Source: Rhizobium sp. P32RR-XVIII
GTDB taxonomy: Bacteria; Pseudomonadota; Alphaproteobacteria; Rhizobiales; Rhizobiaceae
Reading direction: 5' to 3'
Length of the DNA: 64,000 nucleotides
NCBI RefSeq assembly: GCF_012641395.1
Contig: NZ_JABAIH010000001.1
Span: 186,001 to 250,000, forward strand
The notes under the pieces were generated by a model that ran no database searches, had not been told where the DNA came from, and was given only the letters and a program-made list of their open reading frames with translations. This document shows, one piece after another, positions 48,969 to 57,038 of this stretch (positions within the stretch are counted from its first letter, which is position 1; each line of letters opens with the position of its first letter). The position numbers and the translations under genes were made by a program.

Positions 48969-49964
48969 TTATTTTTCTAGCGCACGAAGATTGTCGATTA
49001 GGTGATTTGGCGCGAGGTGGGCGTAACCAAGCGTCGTCTGATATGTTCTGTGGCCCATCCATTTCATGACCCGCAGGAGATCGACCCCTTTAATAACCTG
49101 CCGGGATGCGCAGGTGTGGCGAGCAGTGTAGACGACGGTATCTCTGAGCGCGGGAATGTGAGCTCGGATGTTGCGCCACAGATCGACCATCTGCCATTGC
49201 TGGATGTCTGTCCAAGGGCCATCGTTCCCCAAGGCAGCCATCCTCTGCCGCTCGAGTGCTTCCCAAGCCCTTGGCGTCAACGGCAGGGTCCGATCATCCC
49301 CATTCTTGGTGTCGACGAAGGTGACCTTGCGATCGCCGACGTATTCCCAACGAAGCCGGCAAGCTTCCGCGTAAGGACGAGCGCCTGTGTCCACCCAAAA
49401 AACAAACAGATCGCATTCCCGTGGTCGGCCCCACAAAGTCAATGTTTGAATGACGAGGTCTACTTCTTCATCGGAGAAGAAACGATAGCGGGCGCGGCCG
49501 TCGAGAAACCGAGGTAACGCTGGCCGCTCCAACCTCGCATATCTTATGAGGACCGAAATTGCGGACAGATAGCGATTGACCGTCGATCCGCACACTCTCC
49601 TCTGATCAAGCAGATAGCGAATGAATTTGTGGATGCTGTCTTCGCAAAGAGCGGTGGACGCCTTCTGCTTCGGGCCCGCCCACGCAACGAAGAGTTCGGC
49701 GTTCAGGACGGTGCGGGACGAGCCACGCTTATAGGCCCAACGTTTCTCTTTGGCTTGCTTAAGGGCATTCCCAATGGTGCCCTCCTGCAAGGTCTCCGCA
49801 ATGGGAGGAAGGTCTGGAAGTTTCCGTCCGACCCTGAGCGCAGTACGCGCTTCAACCTCCCATTTGATTGCTGCCTCCTCGGAACCAAAGACCGGGGGTC
49901 GGTAACGGCTACCGGCGAGCATGAAATCGACCTGATAGCCTTTTCCTCGTGCCCTGACAGCCAT
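48969..49964 (-). CDS. Tyrosine recombinase/phage integrase
   Basis: A 331-residue site-specific recombinase. The N-terminal arm-binding and core-binding regions (about residues 1-150) precede the catalytic domain. Catalytic residues are visible: Arg196 (VDTGARPYAEA), Lys220 (VDTKNGDDR), Arg282 in YTARHTCAS, where the usual first His of HxxR is Tyr279, His305 (WMGHRT) and nucleophile Tyr314 (TTLGYAHL). A strong AGGAGG precedes ATG 49964. Its stop is only about 30 bp from attL. It looks intact, although the att geometry points to the serine enzyme as the integrase. Confidence 0.93.
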   Translation of the reverse strand: MAVRARGKGYQVDFMLAGSRYRPPVFGSEEAAIKWEVEARTALRVGRKLPDLPPIAETLQEGTIGNALKQAKEKRWAYKRGSSRTVLNAELFVAWAGPKQKASTALCEDSIHKFIRYLLDQRRVCGSTVNRYLSAISVLIRYARLERPALPRFLDGRARYRFFSDEEVDLVIQTLTLWGRPRECDLFVFWVDTGARPYAEACRLRWEYVGDRKVTFVDTKNGDDRTLPLTPRAWEALERQRMAALGNDGPWTDIQQWQMVDLWRNIRAHIPALRDTVVYTARHTCASRQVIKGVDLLRVMKWMGHRTYQTTLGYAHLAPNHLIDNLRALEK

Positions 49965-50053
49965 TGTCCTCTCCTCCTGTTGCCGGTCAGGCTATGACCA
50001 AACCATGGAGCATTCAAGGGGTTTATAGAACCTAAATATATGTTTTAATGGAG

Positions 50054-50365
50054 TTAATCCGCTTTTGGAGATGATCGCCTTTGAGGGATGGTTTTTGGAA
50101 GCGTGCTCGCGATTGCAGTAGCGTGCTCGGGCAGGTGGCGTTCGAGGCTAGTCCTCCGGCGACAAAATGACTGCGAGCGCCACCTAGCTCCCTTGCGGCG
50201 TTGGATGATCCACTGGATGTGATTTCGACATTCAATGATGCGTGTTGCCCTCGGCAATCCATCGGGCCCGCTCAGGTCCCATCTCAGGACGACGTGCGGG
50301 TAATTGTCAGCGCTCTCGGCTATAGTCCGTTGGGTTGCTTCCTTGGGGCTACAGTGCATGTTCAT
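50054..50365 (-). CDS. Hypothetical island protein
   Basis: A 103-residue basic protein from ATG 50365, behind AAGGA. ADNYPHVVLRWDLSGPDGLPRATRIIECRNHIQWIIQRRKGARWRS is a possible beta-rich core: the pattern WxL...RxGxxW resembles small uncharacterised proteins carried by rhizobial islands. The C-terminus is Arg-rich. It lies 89 bp downstream of the integrase start in the same orientation. No function can be given. Confidence 0.55.
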   Translation of the reverse strand: MNMHCSPKEATQRTIAESADNYPHVVLRWDLSGPDGLPRATRIIECRNHIQWIIQRRKGARWRSQSFCRRRTSLERHLPEHATAIASTLPKTIPQRRSSPKAD

Positions 50366-50519
50366 GGTCGTTAGTTCCTTTCTATGTGCAGTCATTCGGA
50401 CAGGGACTATGGCAGGGACGCGACGAAACGACCGGGCAGACAATCGGGGTCCATCCAGCATCAACGGCGCTCTAGCCGCGGTCTATTTCAGGTGATCCCG
50501 GCGATGGCCGGAGTGTCAG

Positions 50520-51071
50520 TTATTTCGAGTACCAGCCGAGGGGCCGATAGGTGCGCTGCCGGGTCAGCCTATGAGCATCCGACGTATCGGGCCGTGCGGT
50601 GCCATATCGGAAAAGATAGTCGAGACCTGCGGCTTCCTTGTCGTCATGGTCGCTGAAATGCAGGGTGAAGTCCCACCGGATGCCGCTCGATAGCGCCAGC
50701 TCAGACCTCCAGGCCGCGTCTCCATCAGTGGGCCTTGGGTTTAAGACCACGCCTCTCTCGTCTCTTATCCTCGTCCGGCGAGTGGCAGCCGCCTTGAGGG
50801 ACTTGGCGCGGGCCAGCTTCTTTGCCACGCTGAGTTGAGCATCGGGAACAAGCCGAAAGCCTCTTTGAGGATCGACATATAGGTGGAGCTTCCAATCCGT
50901 GCGGTCGCCCTGTCCGGCTCGTTGGGCGTTATCCCTGCGGCGCTTGTCGGTGGATTTGGTGGTAGACCTCCGGACCTTAAGGGCTGGGGTCTCAGCCTCG
51001 AACGTCTCCCGGTCGATTGCATTATCGACGCCTTGAATATGTAAGTCGTAGTCAAATGGCGCTCGGGCCAT
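50520..51071 (-). CDS. Hypothetical island protein
   Basis: A 183-residue hydrophilic, strongly charged protein starting MARAPFDYDLHIQGVDNAID (ATG 51071 after GGAAAG). It has a basic middle (about residues 45-115, many Arg/Lys) and a more ordered C-terminal part, RSELALSSGIRWDFTLHFSDHDDKEAAGLDYLFRYG. No family recognised. It is in the same orientation as the integrase and the HTH protein. Confidence 0.5.
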   Translation of the reverse strand: MARAPFDYDLHIQGVDNAIDRETFEAETPALKVRRSTTKSTDKRRRDNAQRAGQGDRTDWKLHLYVDPQRGFRLVPDAQLSVAKKLARAKSLKAAATRRTRIRDERGVVLNPRPTDGDAAWRSELALSSGIRWDFTLHFSDHDDKEAAGLDYLFRYGTARPDTSDAHRLTRQRTYRPLGWYSK

Positions 51072-51446
51072 CGGCTTTCCATTCTTTCGATTAGGTGGGT
51101 ATTTTAGGTCTCTCTTAAGGTGTGACCTTTCGGTGCCACTTCGTGGTGAAGACACACAGCCTTCGGGGTGGACCTAGGGTGAGAAGACACAAGACAGAGG
51201 AGATGTCGGAGAGGCGAAGCCTCCTTCGCTTAACATCCCCCTTTATGCAGCCCTCGGGCCACGCTCTAAGGTGCGATGATCATTTATGCCCGAGGGAGAA
51301 GATAAAGGTGGAAGATGATCAGAGGGGAGGACTTTGGTCCGTCCTCGGTCTGGAGGTGCAACCTCGGTCCATGTGTCTCCGGTACCGAAGGTATCCCTTA
51401 AGGTTCCCTTATCTATGGAATTTTTACCAGAGTGGAAGTTGCAGAC
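51072..51446. other. Gene-free spacer between two island genes
   Basis: About 375 bp with no convincing frame. It has two CTTAAGG-type sites: ctcttaagg at 51112-51120 and tcccttaaggttc at 51394-51406. The second is repeated exactly upstream of the 833-residue NTPase gene. A hairpin gcgaag-cctc-cttcgc lies near 51214-51230. Confidence 0.4.
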
Positions 51447-52085
51447 CTACGCTGCCTTCTGCAGCTTTTTAGTGTGGTAGTTCACAAGTTGTTTAGAATA
51501 CCCGGTCAACTCCACGATCTCGGCTTGAGACCGTCCTTGCTCAAGTAGCTGTCCGACGACATGTCCCACCTTCCCAGCCTTCTTAACGGTCCTTTGGGTG
51601 ATGTATCGCTGCCCCTCCGGCGTTACCAAGAGCATCTCAAGACGCTGCGTCTCAAAGCCAATCGAGCGGGTTATCTTGATGGGGATGCAGTAGCCATTCT
51701 CCACCGCCCACCGGCTGGCTTCGGGCTTGTGGTAGTATTGGGGCTTTCGAAGCTCAGGAGCGCAGACCATCGAGACTGACTTCCAAGCCAAGACGCGATG
51801 AACCAATCCGAGAGCCTCCATGTGGTCAGTGAGCTTGGGTGATGTCATCCCCGAAGCGTTAGCGAGTTTTGCGCTTGTCAGGCATCCGGTTGCGATTTCC
51901 CCGGTGATCGGATTGACGATTTCTCCCGGTCTCCGTCCTCGATAATCTCGAAGATGTTCTCGGCCTTCTGCCTCGGCTCTCTTGTAACGCCGCTCCTCTT
52001 CGGCTGCCGGTGGCCTGATGGGCTTGCCGCCCCGAGCCTCAGCGACTGCTCTGTGGCCTTCCAGCCATTCACGATATGATGTCAT
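51447..52085 (-). CDS. Predicted DNA-binding protein with C-terminal helix-turn-helix
   Basis: A 212-residue protein. The C-terminal 35 residues, LLEQGRSQAEIVELTGYSKQLVNYHTKKLQ, look like a sigma-70-region-4/resolvase-like helix-turn-helix. A second HTH-like segment is LTSAKLANASGMTSPKLTDHMEALGLVHRV (about residues 69-98). The N-terminus is rich in charged residues. ATG 52085 follows AGGA. A role in regulating the element or in replication is possible; the repeat block immediately upstream is a candidate target. Confidence 0.6.
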   Translation of the reverse strand: MTSYREWLEGHRAVAEARGGKPIRPPAAEEERRYKRAEAEGREHLRDYRGRRPGEIVNPITGEIATGCLTSAKLANASGMTSPKLTDHMEALGLVHRVLAWKSVSMVCAPELRKPQYYHKPEASRWAVENGYCIPIKITRSIGFETQRLEMLLVTPEGQRYITQRTVKKAGKVGHVVGQLLEQGRSQAEIVELTGYSKQLVNYHTKKLQKAA

Positions 52086-52779
52086 GTGGTCCTGTCACTA
52101 TTGGATTGCTGGTTTGTCGGCTCGAAAAAACATGCCTTGAGGGGTCAGCCGTGAAGCCGCCTCAGGGGTGTCTGATGTCGTCTTGGGGGGTGCCTGTCGG
52201 CTGGAAAGACATTGATGAGGACACAGGCGCTCAGACATTCCGGCGCTGCATCCCTCCAGTGGTCACCCTTACGTGGAACCGCAGTTCTTCAAAGCCGCCC
52301 TGTCGGAGCCAGTCCAGTGGAACCGGAAAGGAGGACATTCACCGGATGTCTACAGACAACAGGGCGGCTTGAGAGAAGTGCGGGATGGTATTGCTAGTGT
52401 GAAGGGTATTCCGTCAGCAGCATTTAGGGACGCTGGGTCATGCTACTGCGGTGGCATTTGTACGTAGCATTTGGGCGGCGCTGGGTGGTGCTACTGTGGC
52501 CCCAATTCCGACACGCCACCTCAACGGATGCTGGGGCGTGCTACTATAGGCCCAATCCAAACCGGGCTGTCCGGCCATGCTAGTATAGGGGGTATTTCCG
52601 TCGGGAGACTTAATGCAAGCCCGTCTTCCCCTAGTGGTGGCCCTATTCAATTAATCGACAAATCGTCTGGTCGGGCTAGTGGGGTACCTATGGGAAATCG
52701 ACGGCACTGCAACCTTGCTCCCGTTCCGTTGCTCGTGCGCGCCCCAGCCCGTATCTGTCCCATAGTCCTCGTGGTCACC
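52086..52779. other. Gene-free region holding the repeat array
   Basis: About 690 bp without a supportable gene between the HTH protein and the resolvase. Besides the 49-bp-period array, the part nearest the HTH gene has three short G-rich repeats (gaggggtcag near 52139, caggggtgtctg near 52163, gggggtgcctg near 52185). Confidence 0.5.
52392..52685 (+). repeat. Degenerate tandem array with a period near 49 bp
   Basis: Units built on TGCTA(C/G)T(R)(Y)RGG begin at 52392, 52441, 52489, 52539 and 52578, with weaker units near 52628 (ccctagtggtgg) and 52674 (ggctagtgggg). The three best share upstream gctggg at a constant distance. The best core, tgctactatagg (52539-52550), has an extended -10 shape (TG-n-TACTAT). 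There are no unique spacers of CRISPR type and no full-length identity. Function unknown: operator, iteron or tandem promoter are options. Confidence 0.6.
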
Positions 52780-53319
52780 TTATTCCGACAACGCTCGATA
52801 AACCGCCGCCCTGCTGATACCCGTCTCTTTCACGATCTGCGGGACCGTAAGTCCTTCCCCCTTCAGGGTCCTTATCCTTTCCTCGTCCACGGTCTTCGGT
52901 CTCCCGCCTGTCTTCCCCTCGGCTTTCGCTTTGGCAATCCCCTCCATCTGGCGCTCTTTCCTCAGTGCCGTCTCAAACTCAGCTATGGAAGCGAGAATGC
53001 CAAAGACCAACTTTCCCGTGCGGGTGGTCGTATCGAGGGAAGCGTCATCCAGGACACGGAACCCGACGCCCTTCCTGTCGAGGGTTTCAACAATCTGGTG
53101 GAGATGAGCTGCTGAACGTGCGAGCCGGTCGAGCTTGGTAATAACTAGCACGTCGCCTTCCCGCGCAAACTCCAAGGCCTTGGCTAGCTCCGGTCGATCG
53201 CGGTCGAGCCCCGACTGCTTCTCCTGATAGACCTTCTCGGCCCCTGCAGCTTGTAGCCTCACGATCTGTAAAGAGTGGTCCTGTCCGGTCGAACTTACGC
53301 GGGCATATCCAATGATCAC
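52780..53319 (-). CDS. Small serine recombinase (resolvase/invertase)
   Basis: A 179-residue Tn3/Hin-type resolvase. It begins GTG-IIGYARVSSTGQDHSLQ, with catalytic Ser9 and Arg7, then VLVITKLDRLARS (catalytic Arg pair), a long helix E, and the C-terminal helix-turn-helix GLTVPQIVKETGISRAAVYRAL (about residues 155-176). GGAG precedes GTG 53319; the frame extends upstream but without the fold. Such enzymes resolve cointegrates or flip DNA. A candidate recombination site lies just upstream. Confidence 0.93.
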   Translation of the reverse strand: MIIGYARVSSTGQDHSLQIVRLQAAGAEKVYQEKQSGLDRDRPELAKALEFAREGDVLVITKLDRLARSAAHLHQIVETLDRKGVGFRVLDDASLDTTTRTGKLVFGILASIAEFETALRKERQMEGIAKAKAEGKTGGRPKTVDEERIRTLKGEGLTVPQIVKETGISRAAVYRALSE

Positions 53320-53333
53320 GAGTGTCTCCAAAT

Positions 53334-53417
53334 GTCTAAGAGTGAATGTAGACGTTGGTTTAGAGACGCAATTGAGACACGTCAACAGCTGCCGTCCCAA
53401 AAGTCTACATTTGAGAC
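53334..53417 (-). promoter_or_regulatory. Candidate res/operator region of the resolvase
   Basis: Upstream of the resolvase are GTCT/AGAC dyads: gtctaagagtgaatgtagac (53334-53353) and gtctacatttgagac (53403-53417), with gagacgcaattgagac between them. Resolvases bind two or three such dyads near their own promoter. This is inferred from arrangement, not from a matched consensus. Confidence 0.45.
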
Positions 53418-53419
53418 GT

Positions 53420-53764
53420 ACCGGCTTCGTTGCCTAAGTGGGGAAGGCATGGGAAGGCACCACGCGGGGAATAGCCAGACGCTAGGTGCCTTAAGTGAAG
53501 GAGGCATGGGCAGGAGCGCACCCAGCCTCAGCGGTGGAAAAGGGCTGCCGAACGGATCTAATCACGCTGCTGCCACGGTCTGAGGGAGAACCAGAGGCTA
53601 TCTAACGTTATGCCGAGGCGGATGTGGCTCGTGAGCTACAAATTCGCTGTGGCTCGTCAGCCTGAAATCGTACATGGTGCCTGAGGAGGTCGGGAGGTTG
53701 CTAACCCACGTCCGCGTACGTCACTGCGCGGGTAGTCGATACTTTTCGAAGCCGGAGCCAGTAC
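53420..53764. other. Gene-free spacer
   Basis: About 345 bp between the resolvase and the first small secreted-protein gene. Several short GC-rich repeats of ggaaggca type occur near 53443-53460. No gene or RNA was recognised. The promoters of the flanking genes probably lie here. Confidence 0.4.
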
Positions 53765-54139
53765 GTGTCACAATTCATTTTTCCGGCCACACTCGCCTTA
53801 CTGCTGGCAATCCCTGCTCTAACGACTGCGACACAAGCCGAGGACTATCAACGCGGTGATGATCCGCGCCTCCGGCAAATCTATGCGCAATGTATGCTCA
53901 ACGACGCGGAGAGGGATAGGGTAGAAGGCCACCGCCTACAAAGACAAGTCGAGAACGATCCGAACATCACAACGGGCGAACAGATCGATCGAATCGCGAA
54001 CCAATACACTGAAGATGGGTTCCAACTCTTCCGCTATTGCATGGAGGCGAAGGGTGCGTTCTTCGATGAGACCTGTCCTTCTTCCAGTCGAATGAACCGC
54101 TACTGCTATTCGATACCCAAAACGGAAACTCCAGAATAG
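53765..54139 (+). CDS. Small exported protein, island cargo
   Basis: A 124-residue protein from GTG 53765 (GGAG eight bp upstream). MSQFIFPATLALLLAIPALTTATQAED is a signal peptide with a cleavage site near TQA-ED. The mature part is charged, with four cysteines (QCMLND, RYCMEAKG, ETCPSSS, RYCYSIP) that could form two disulfides. No family recognised. It may act in the periplasm. Confidence 0.55.
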   Translation: MSQFIFPATLALLLAIPALTTATQAEDYQRGDDPRLRQIYAQCMLNDAERDRVEGHRLQRQVENDPNITTGEQIDRIANQYTEDGFQLFRYCMEAKGAFFDETCPSSSRMNRYCYSIPKTETPE

Positions 54140-54309
54140 ACATGGAAGGTAACCACTAGGCGCGCTTGGTAAATCCCAACGTGCGCCTGAGGATGGCGAT
54201 CCGTAGAAGGGCTGGACAATATTATCGAAAGCAGACCAATGAATATCTCAAGAGCGTAAGGTAGCTGGTCAGGGGTCGCACGCAGGGAACCCAGTGGTAG
54301 CCGTGCGAA

Positions 54310-54528
54310 CTAGATATTGCCGCTGGTCTCGCTACCTGCCGCGCTCTGACTATGAGCTTTTGGTCCGATTGGCTGAGCCACGTCGTCTACCGGGTTCCTG
54401 TCGCCGTACCCGATTATGGCGCATGTGATAAGAACTATGACAAAGAGACAGGCGAGGACGCCGGTTAGGTCCACCCTTAGGGTGACGCCTTCGTCAGATG
54501 GGTCTTCAGGAGATGTCAGGAGTGTCAT
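54310..54528 (-). CDS. Small single-pass membrane protein
   Basis: A 72-residue protein (84 from ATG 54564). MTLLTSPEDPSDEGVTLRVDLTG is followed by one transmembrane segment, VLACLFVIVLITCAIIGYG (about residues 24-42), and a polar tail. It might be a holin-like or signalling membrane protein, but nothing specific supports either. GC-poor relative to the backbone. Confidence 0.4.
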   Translation of the reverse strand: MTLLTSPEDPSDEGVTLRVDLTGVLACLFVIVLITCAIIGYGDRNPVDDVAQPIGPKAHSQSAAGSETSGNI

Positions 54529-54732
54529 AGTGCCCCACTTTTTCGAACATATTTGACCTCCCATGCGGACAATTAAGCATCATTCGAATGGCAATGGAAG
54601 AGAGAAAATCGTCGTCACATCAAATGCTTAGGCTGTCGTGCGTTGGATCGAAGGGGGTGCCCGGGGGTGCCGCGCGTGCTGTATATCCGATGGGTCGCTC
54701 AGAAATTTCTATCAAACATTCCGAGGTCGCAG

Positions 54733-55212
54733 CTAGTGAGGTATTCGGTCAAGTTCGGGCGGAGGAACGTCGTTTGGCCTCTCACCGATCCAATCTTGAG
54801 GAAGGTTATCGACCAGCAAGTCGGTCCCTTCATAGGCTGTTTTTTGGGTGCCGCTGGCGACGATACAGGCTTGGTCTTCCTTACTTGGACGCCCCCGTCG
54901 AAAAAAGTCGTAAATCAGGACCCAGCTATTGTCGCCGTACAGCAAGAAGTGACGGATCGTTTCGCCTTGCTTGCCAGGGTTGCTGTAGTTCACGATAGCT
55001 TTTTTTTCGCCCATTACGCTTACAATGTAGTTCCAGACGACATCGGAGCGACCACAAACCATTCGCAACTTAGTAGTTAGAACAGAGGAGTCAGACCGAG
55101 ATTCTGTATTGAGAGAAAAAATGGCGTTTGCAGCAGCGAACAGTATGCAGAATGCAACGCCCCTGCCGGAAGCTAAGGGTATTCCTCCAAGCATCTGTTG
55201 ACAGGTTAGCAT
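54733..55212 (-). CDS. Putative exported protein, island cargo
   Basis: About 159 residues from ATG 55212 (start uncertain; 175 from ATG 55260). A hydrophobic stretch GRGVAFCILFAAANAIFS could be a signal peptide, followed by a polar domain with SDVVWNYIVSVMGEKKAIVNYSNPGKQGETIRHFLLYGDNSWVLIYD. No family recognised. The opposite strand is also open here, so the coding strand is less certain than elsewhere. Confidence 0.4.
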   Translation of the reverse strand: MLTCQQMLGGIPLASGRGVAFCILFAAANAIFSLNTESRSDSSVLTTKLRMVCGRSDVVWNYIVSVMGEKKAIVNYSNPGKQGETIRHFLLYGDNSWVLIYDFFRRGRPSKEDQACIVASGTQKTAYEGTDLLVDNLPQDWIGERPNDVPPPELDRIPH

Positions 55213-55362
55213 GGTTCCCCCAAGCGTCCGTGCCGGGACGCATTTTGAAGGCATCTTCATCCCTTCGACAAGATATCAGATTCTGCTAATGTAAGGCCAA
55301 CCGTTCTGGCATTTGCTTCAGAATATCGAAATATCTATCAACAATTTCGTTGCGGCGCTAAG

Positions 55363-55647
55363 GTGTGCTTGCAATGGTTCTGGGAGATGGAACACAGACA
55401 CTTCGACAAATTCCGGTACGGCTTAGCGTCCCTTCTGGTGCGCCGTCCACATCTCCGTTGCCATGCCAAGACCGCCCATTGGTGGGCCGAGCTTGTCGAG
55501 AGCTATGCGGATGCCCTTAGGTTCCGCGACAAGCTTCGCGCAGAAGGAGACCCTAAGAAGCTCATCGCGGAATACGAACAACTCTGTAGTGAGCTAGAGG
55601 ATGAACTTGAAGGCTATTTCACTGCTGCGGGAATCGACCGTTCATGA
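55363..55647 (+). CDS. Hypothetical protein, first of three small genes
   Basis: A 94-residue helical protein (GTG 55363; ATG 55390 is an alternative). HFDKFRYGLASLLVRRPHLRCHAKTAHWWAELVESYADALRFRDKLRAEG is followed by an acidic helix, EYEQLCSELEDELEGYF. It overlaps the next gene by ATGA, so it heads a small operon. The charge pattern suggests a partner-binding helical protein. Function unknown. Confidence 0.5.
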   Translation: MCLQWFWEMEHRHFDKFRYGLASLLVRRPHLRCHAKTAHWWAELVESYADALRFRDKLRAEGDPKKLIAEYEQLCSELEDELEGYFTAAGIDRS

Positions 55648-55832
55648 GCCGCCTAGACGAAACTAAAGCTGCCATCATGGATCACCCAAGGGCCCTTAAG
55701 GCTACACCCGAGATTGTGATCAATCTGTTTACCATCGGTGTCCCACTGGAGGCTGAGGGATTCACTGAGGACGAGTCTACCTGGCCCTGCGAGGGCACTT
55801 ACAGGCTCTGCTTAACGAAGCCCTTAGCTTAA
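55644..55832 (+). CDS. Hypothetical small protein, second of three
   Basis: A 62-residue acidic protein, MSRLDETKAAIMDHPRALKATPEIVINLFTIGVPLEAEG..., translationally coupled to the preceding gene through a 4-bp overlap. No recognised domain. Confidence 0.45.
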   Translation: MSRLDETKAAIMDHPRALKATPEIVINLFTIGVPLEAEGFTEDESTWPCEGTYRLCLTKPLA

Positions 55833-55846
55833 CCAGAAAGCCGACG

Positions 55847-56035
55847 ATGCGCGACAAACTCTTCATTCTCAGTGAGAACGATGACGGCTCTTGGGCGATC
55901 ATCGATATTGAGAACGGTTCGGTTTTCCTTCATTCCAACACGCAGGAGTTCTCGCCCCTATGGGAGGGACCGACAATGGACGCCGACGAGGCGAGACGTT
56001 TTGTGGATGTCTTAAACGGTTTCTGGTGCCCCTGA
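55847..56035 (+). CDS. Hypothetical small protein, third of three
   Basis: A 62-residue protein, MRDKLFILSENDDGSWAIIDIENGSVFL..., with an even alternation of hydrophobic residues suggesting a small beta-sheet fold. It follows the second gene by 14 bp. Acidic overall; an anti-restriction or DNA-mimic role is conceivable from charge and size alone but has no motif behind it. Confidence 0.4.
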   Translation: MRDKLFILSENDDGSWAIIDIENGSVFLHSNTQEFSPLWEGPTMDADEARRFVDVLNGFWCP

Positions 56036-56260
56036 GGTCTACCCTATGGAGGGAGGCTCTGCCACTATGCCAGTAGGAGACACAGCCAGCGACAGCGCTA
56101 CACGCTCGCTGAGCACGGTCGCCAAGTCGTCTTCTTGTGAGACTTCCTTGATTCCGCGGTCACCGGCTAAAGAGCGGTGTGATCTGCCAGAACGGGATGC
56201 GGGTGTAGACGGTTTCACTTCATGCGGGTATTTATGATGTGGGCGTTAGGGGGGTATCTA

Positions 56261-56833
56261 ATGGGATCGTTCTCAATTTGGCATTGGCTGATAGTACTTG
56301 TTATTTTCGGAGGTATTGGTTGGCTAGTATTCTCATCGCGAAACAAGGTCGCAACAGCTACGGGCGAACCTGCAGGGTTTGGTGGGTGGCTGATCCTGCC
56401 GATGATCGGTCAAACCGTAGCACCCATTAAAACGCTTGCAGGTGTTGCCGAGACTGCGAAAGCGTACGATCAATATGGGTCGGTTCCTGGGGCACAAGTG
56501 GCGTCCTATGGAGAAGGCGCGTTGACGTTTGCCTATCTTGCCTTGCAGGTTGTCACCTTGATCGCGATGTATCGGAAGAGCCGCCTGTTCCCAAAGTTGT
56601 TTTTGTACCAATGGCTAGCCATTCCAGTATATCTAACCCTTGACGCTCTAGTGGTGTCTTTATCTTTGGGAGTTTCGGTCGACCAGCTTTATGGACAGGC
56701 TGAAATTGCTGCTGCTGTCACCCCTTTCGTCGCTGCCGGTCTGTGGGTTCTGTACATGTTCAAATCGGTGCGTGTTCGAAATACGTTCGTCCGGGGGCGA
56801 TCATTTGGAGACGTTGTCGTAGAACCACGCTAG
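56261..56833 (+). CDS. DUF2569-like membrane protein
   Basis: A 190-residue protein with five predicted helices. MGSFSIWHWLIVLVIFGGIGWLVF is the first, and PAGFGGWLILPMIGQTVAPIK is the conserved glycine-rich DUF2569 motif. ATG 56261 follows a G6 tract, better placed than upstream ATG 56222. It is AT-richer than the backbone. Membrane proteins next to defence genes can be effectors, but no evidence links it to the NTPase. Confidence 0.65.
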   Translation: MGSFSIWHWLIVLVIFGGIGWLVFSSRNKVATATGEPAGFGGWLILPMIGQTVAPIKTLAGVAETAKAYDQYGSVPGAQVASYGEGALTFAYLALQVVTLIAMYRKSRLFPKLFLYQWLAIPVYLTLDALVVSLSLGVSVDQLYGQAEIAAAVTPFVAAGLWVLYMFKSVRVRNTFVRGRSFGDVVVEPR

Positions 56834-57006
56834 CCGGTGAACGCAGTCACTTCAGACCCGCTTCAATGCGCTGATAAGGAATAGAGAGGCGCCGCAGTCA
56901 GACTCCACCTGTGTCTTAGACGCCAGTCATGGCCTTTAGCCCCAAGAATCACAGCCAAGAGTTGACTTATCAGCAGAAGTAACTGCAAGCTTCAGAGCCG
57001 CGCGAT

Positions 57007-57019
57007 TCCCTTAAGGTTC
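57007..57019 (+). promoter_or_regulatory. Repeated 13-mer upstream of the NTPase-nuclease gene
   Basis: The sequence tcccttaaggttc occurs here, 20 bp before the TTG start, and again at 51394-51406. Its core CCTTAAGG is a palindrome. It may be a binding site for an element-encoded regulator such as the HTH protein. Confidence 0.35.
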
Positions 57020-57038
57020 GTTTGAAGGACGTTAGGTT

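Noticed and set aside
52392-52685. The 49-bp-period array as a CRISPR
   Set aside because: Only about 12 bp of each unit are similar, the repeats are degenerate, the rest is not spacer-like, and no cas gene is present anywhere in the window.
54643-55080. Plus-strand frame of 145 residues overlapping the putative exported protein
   Set aside because: It has no recognisable signal peptide or domain and lies opposite a frame with a likely signal peptide. Neither strand is certain.
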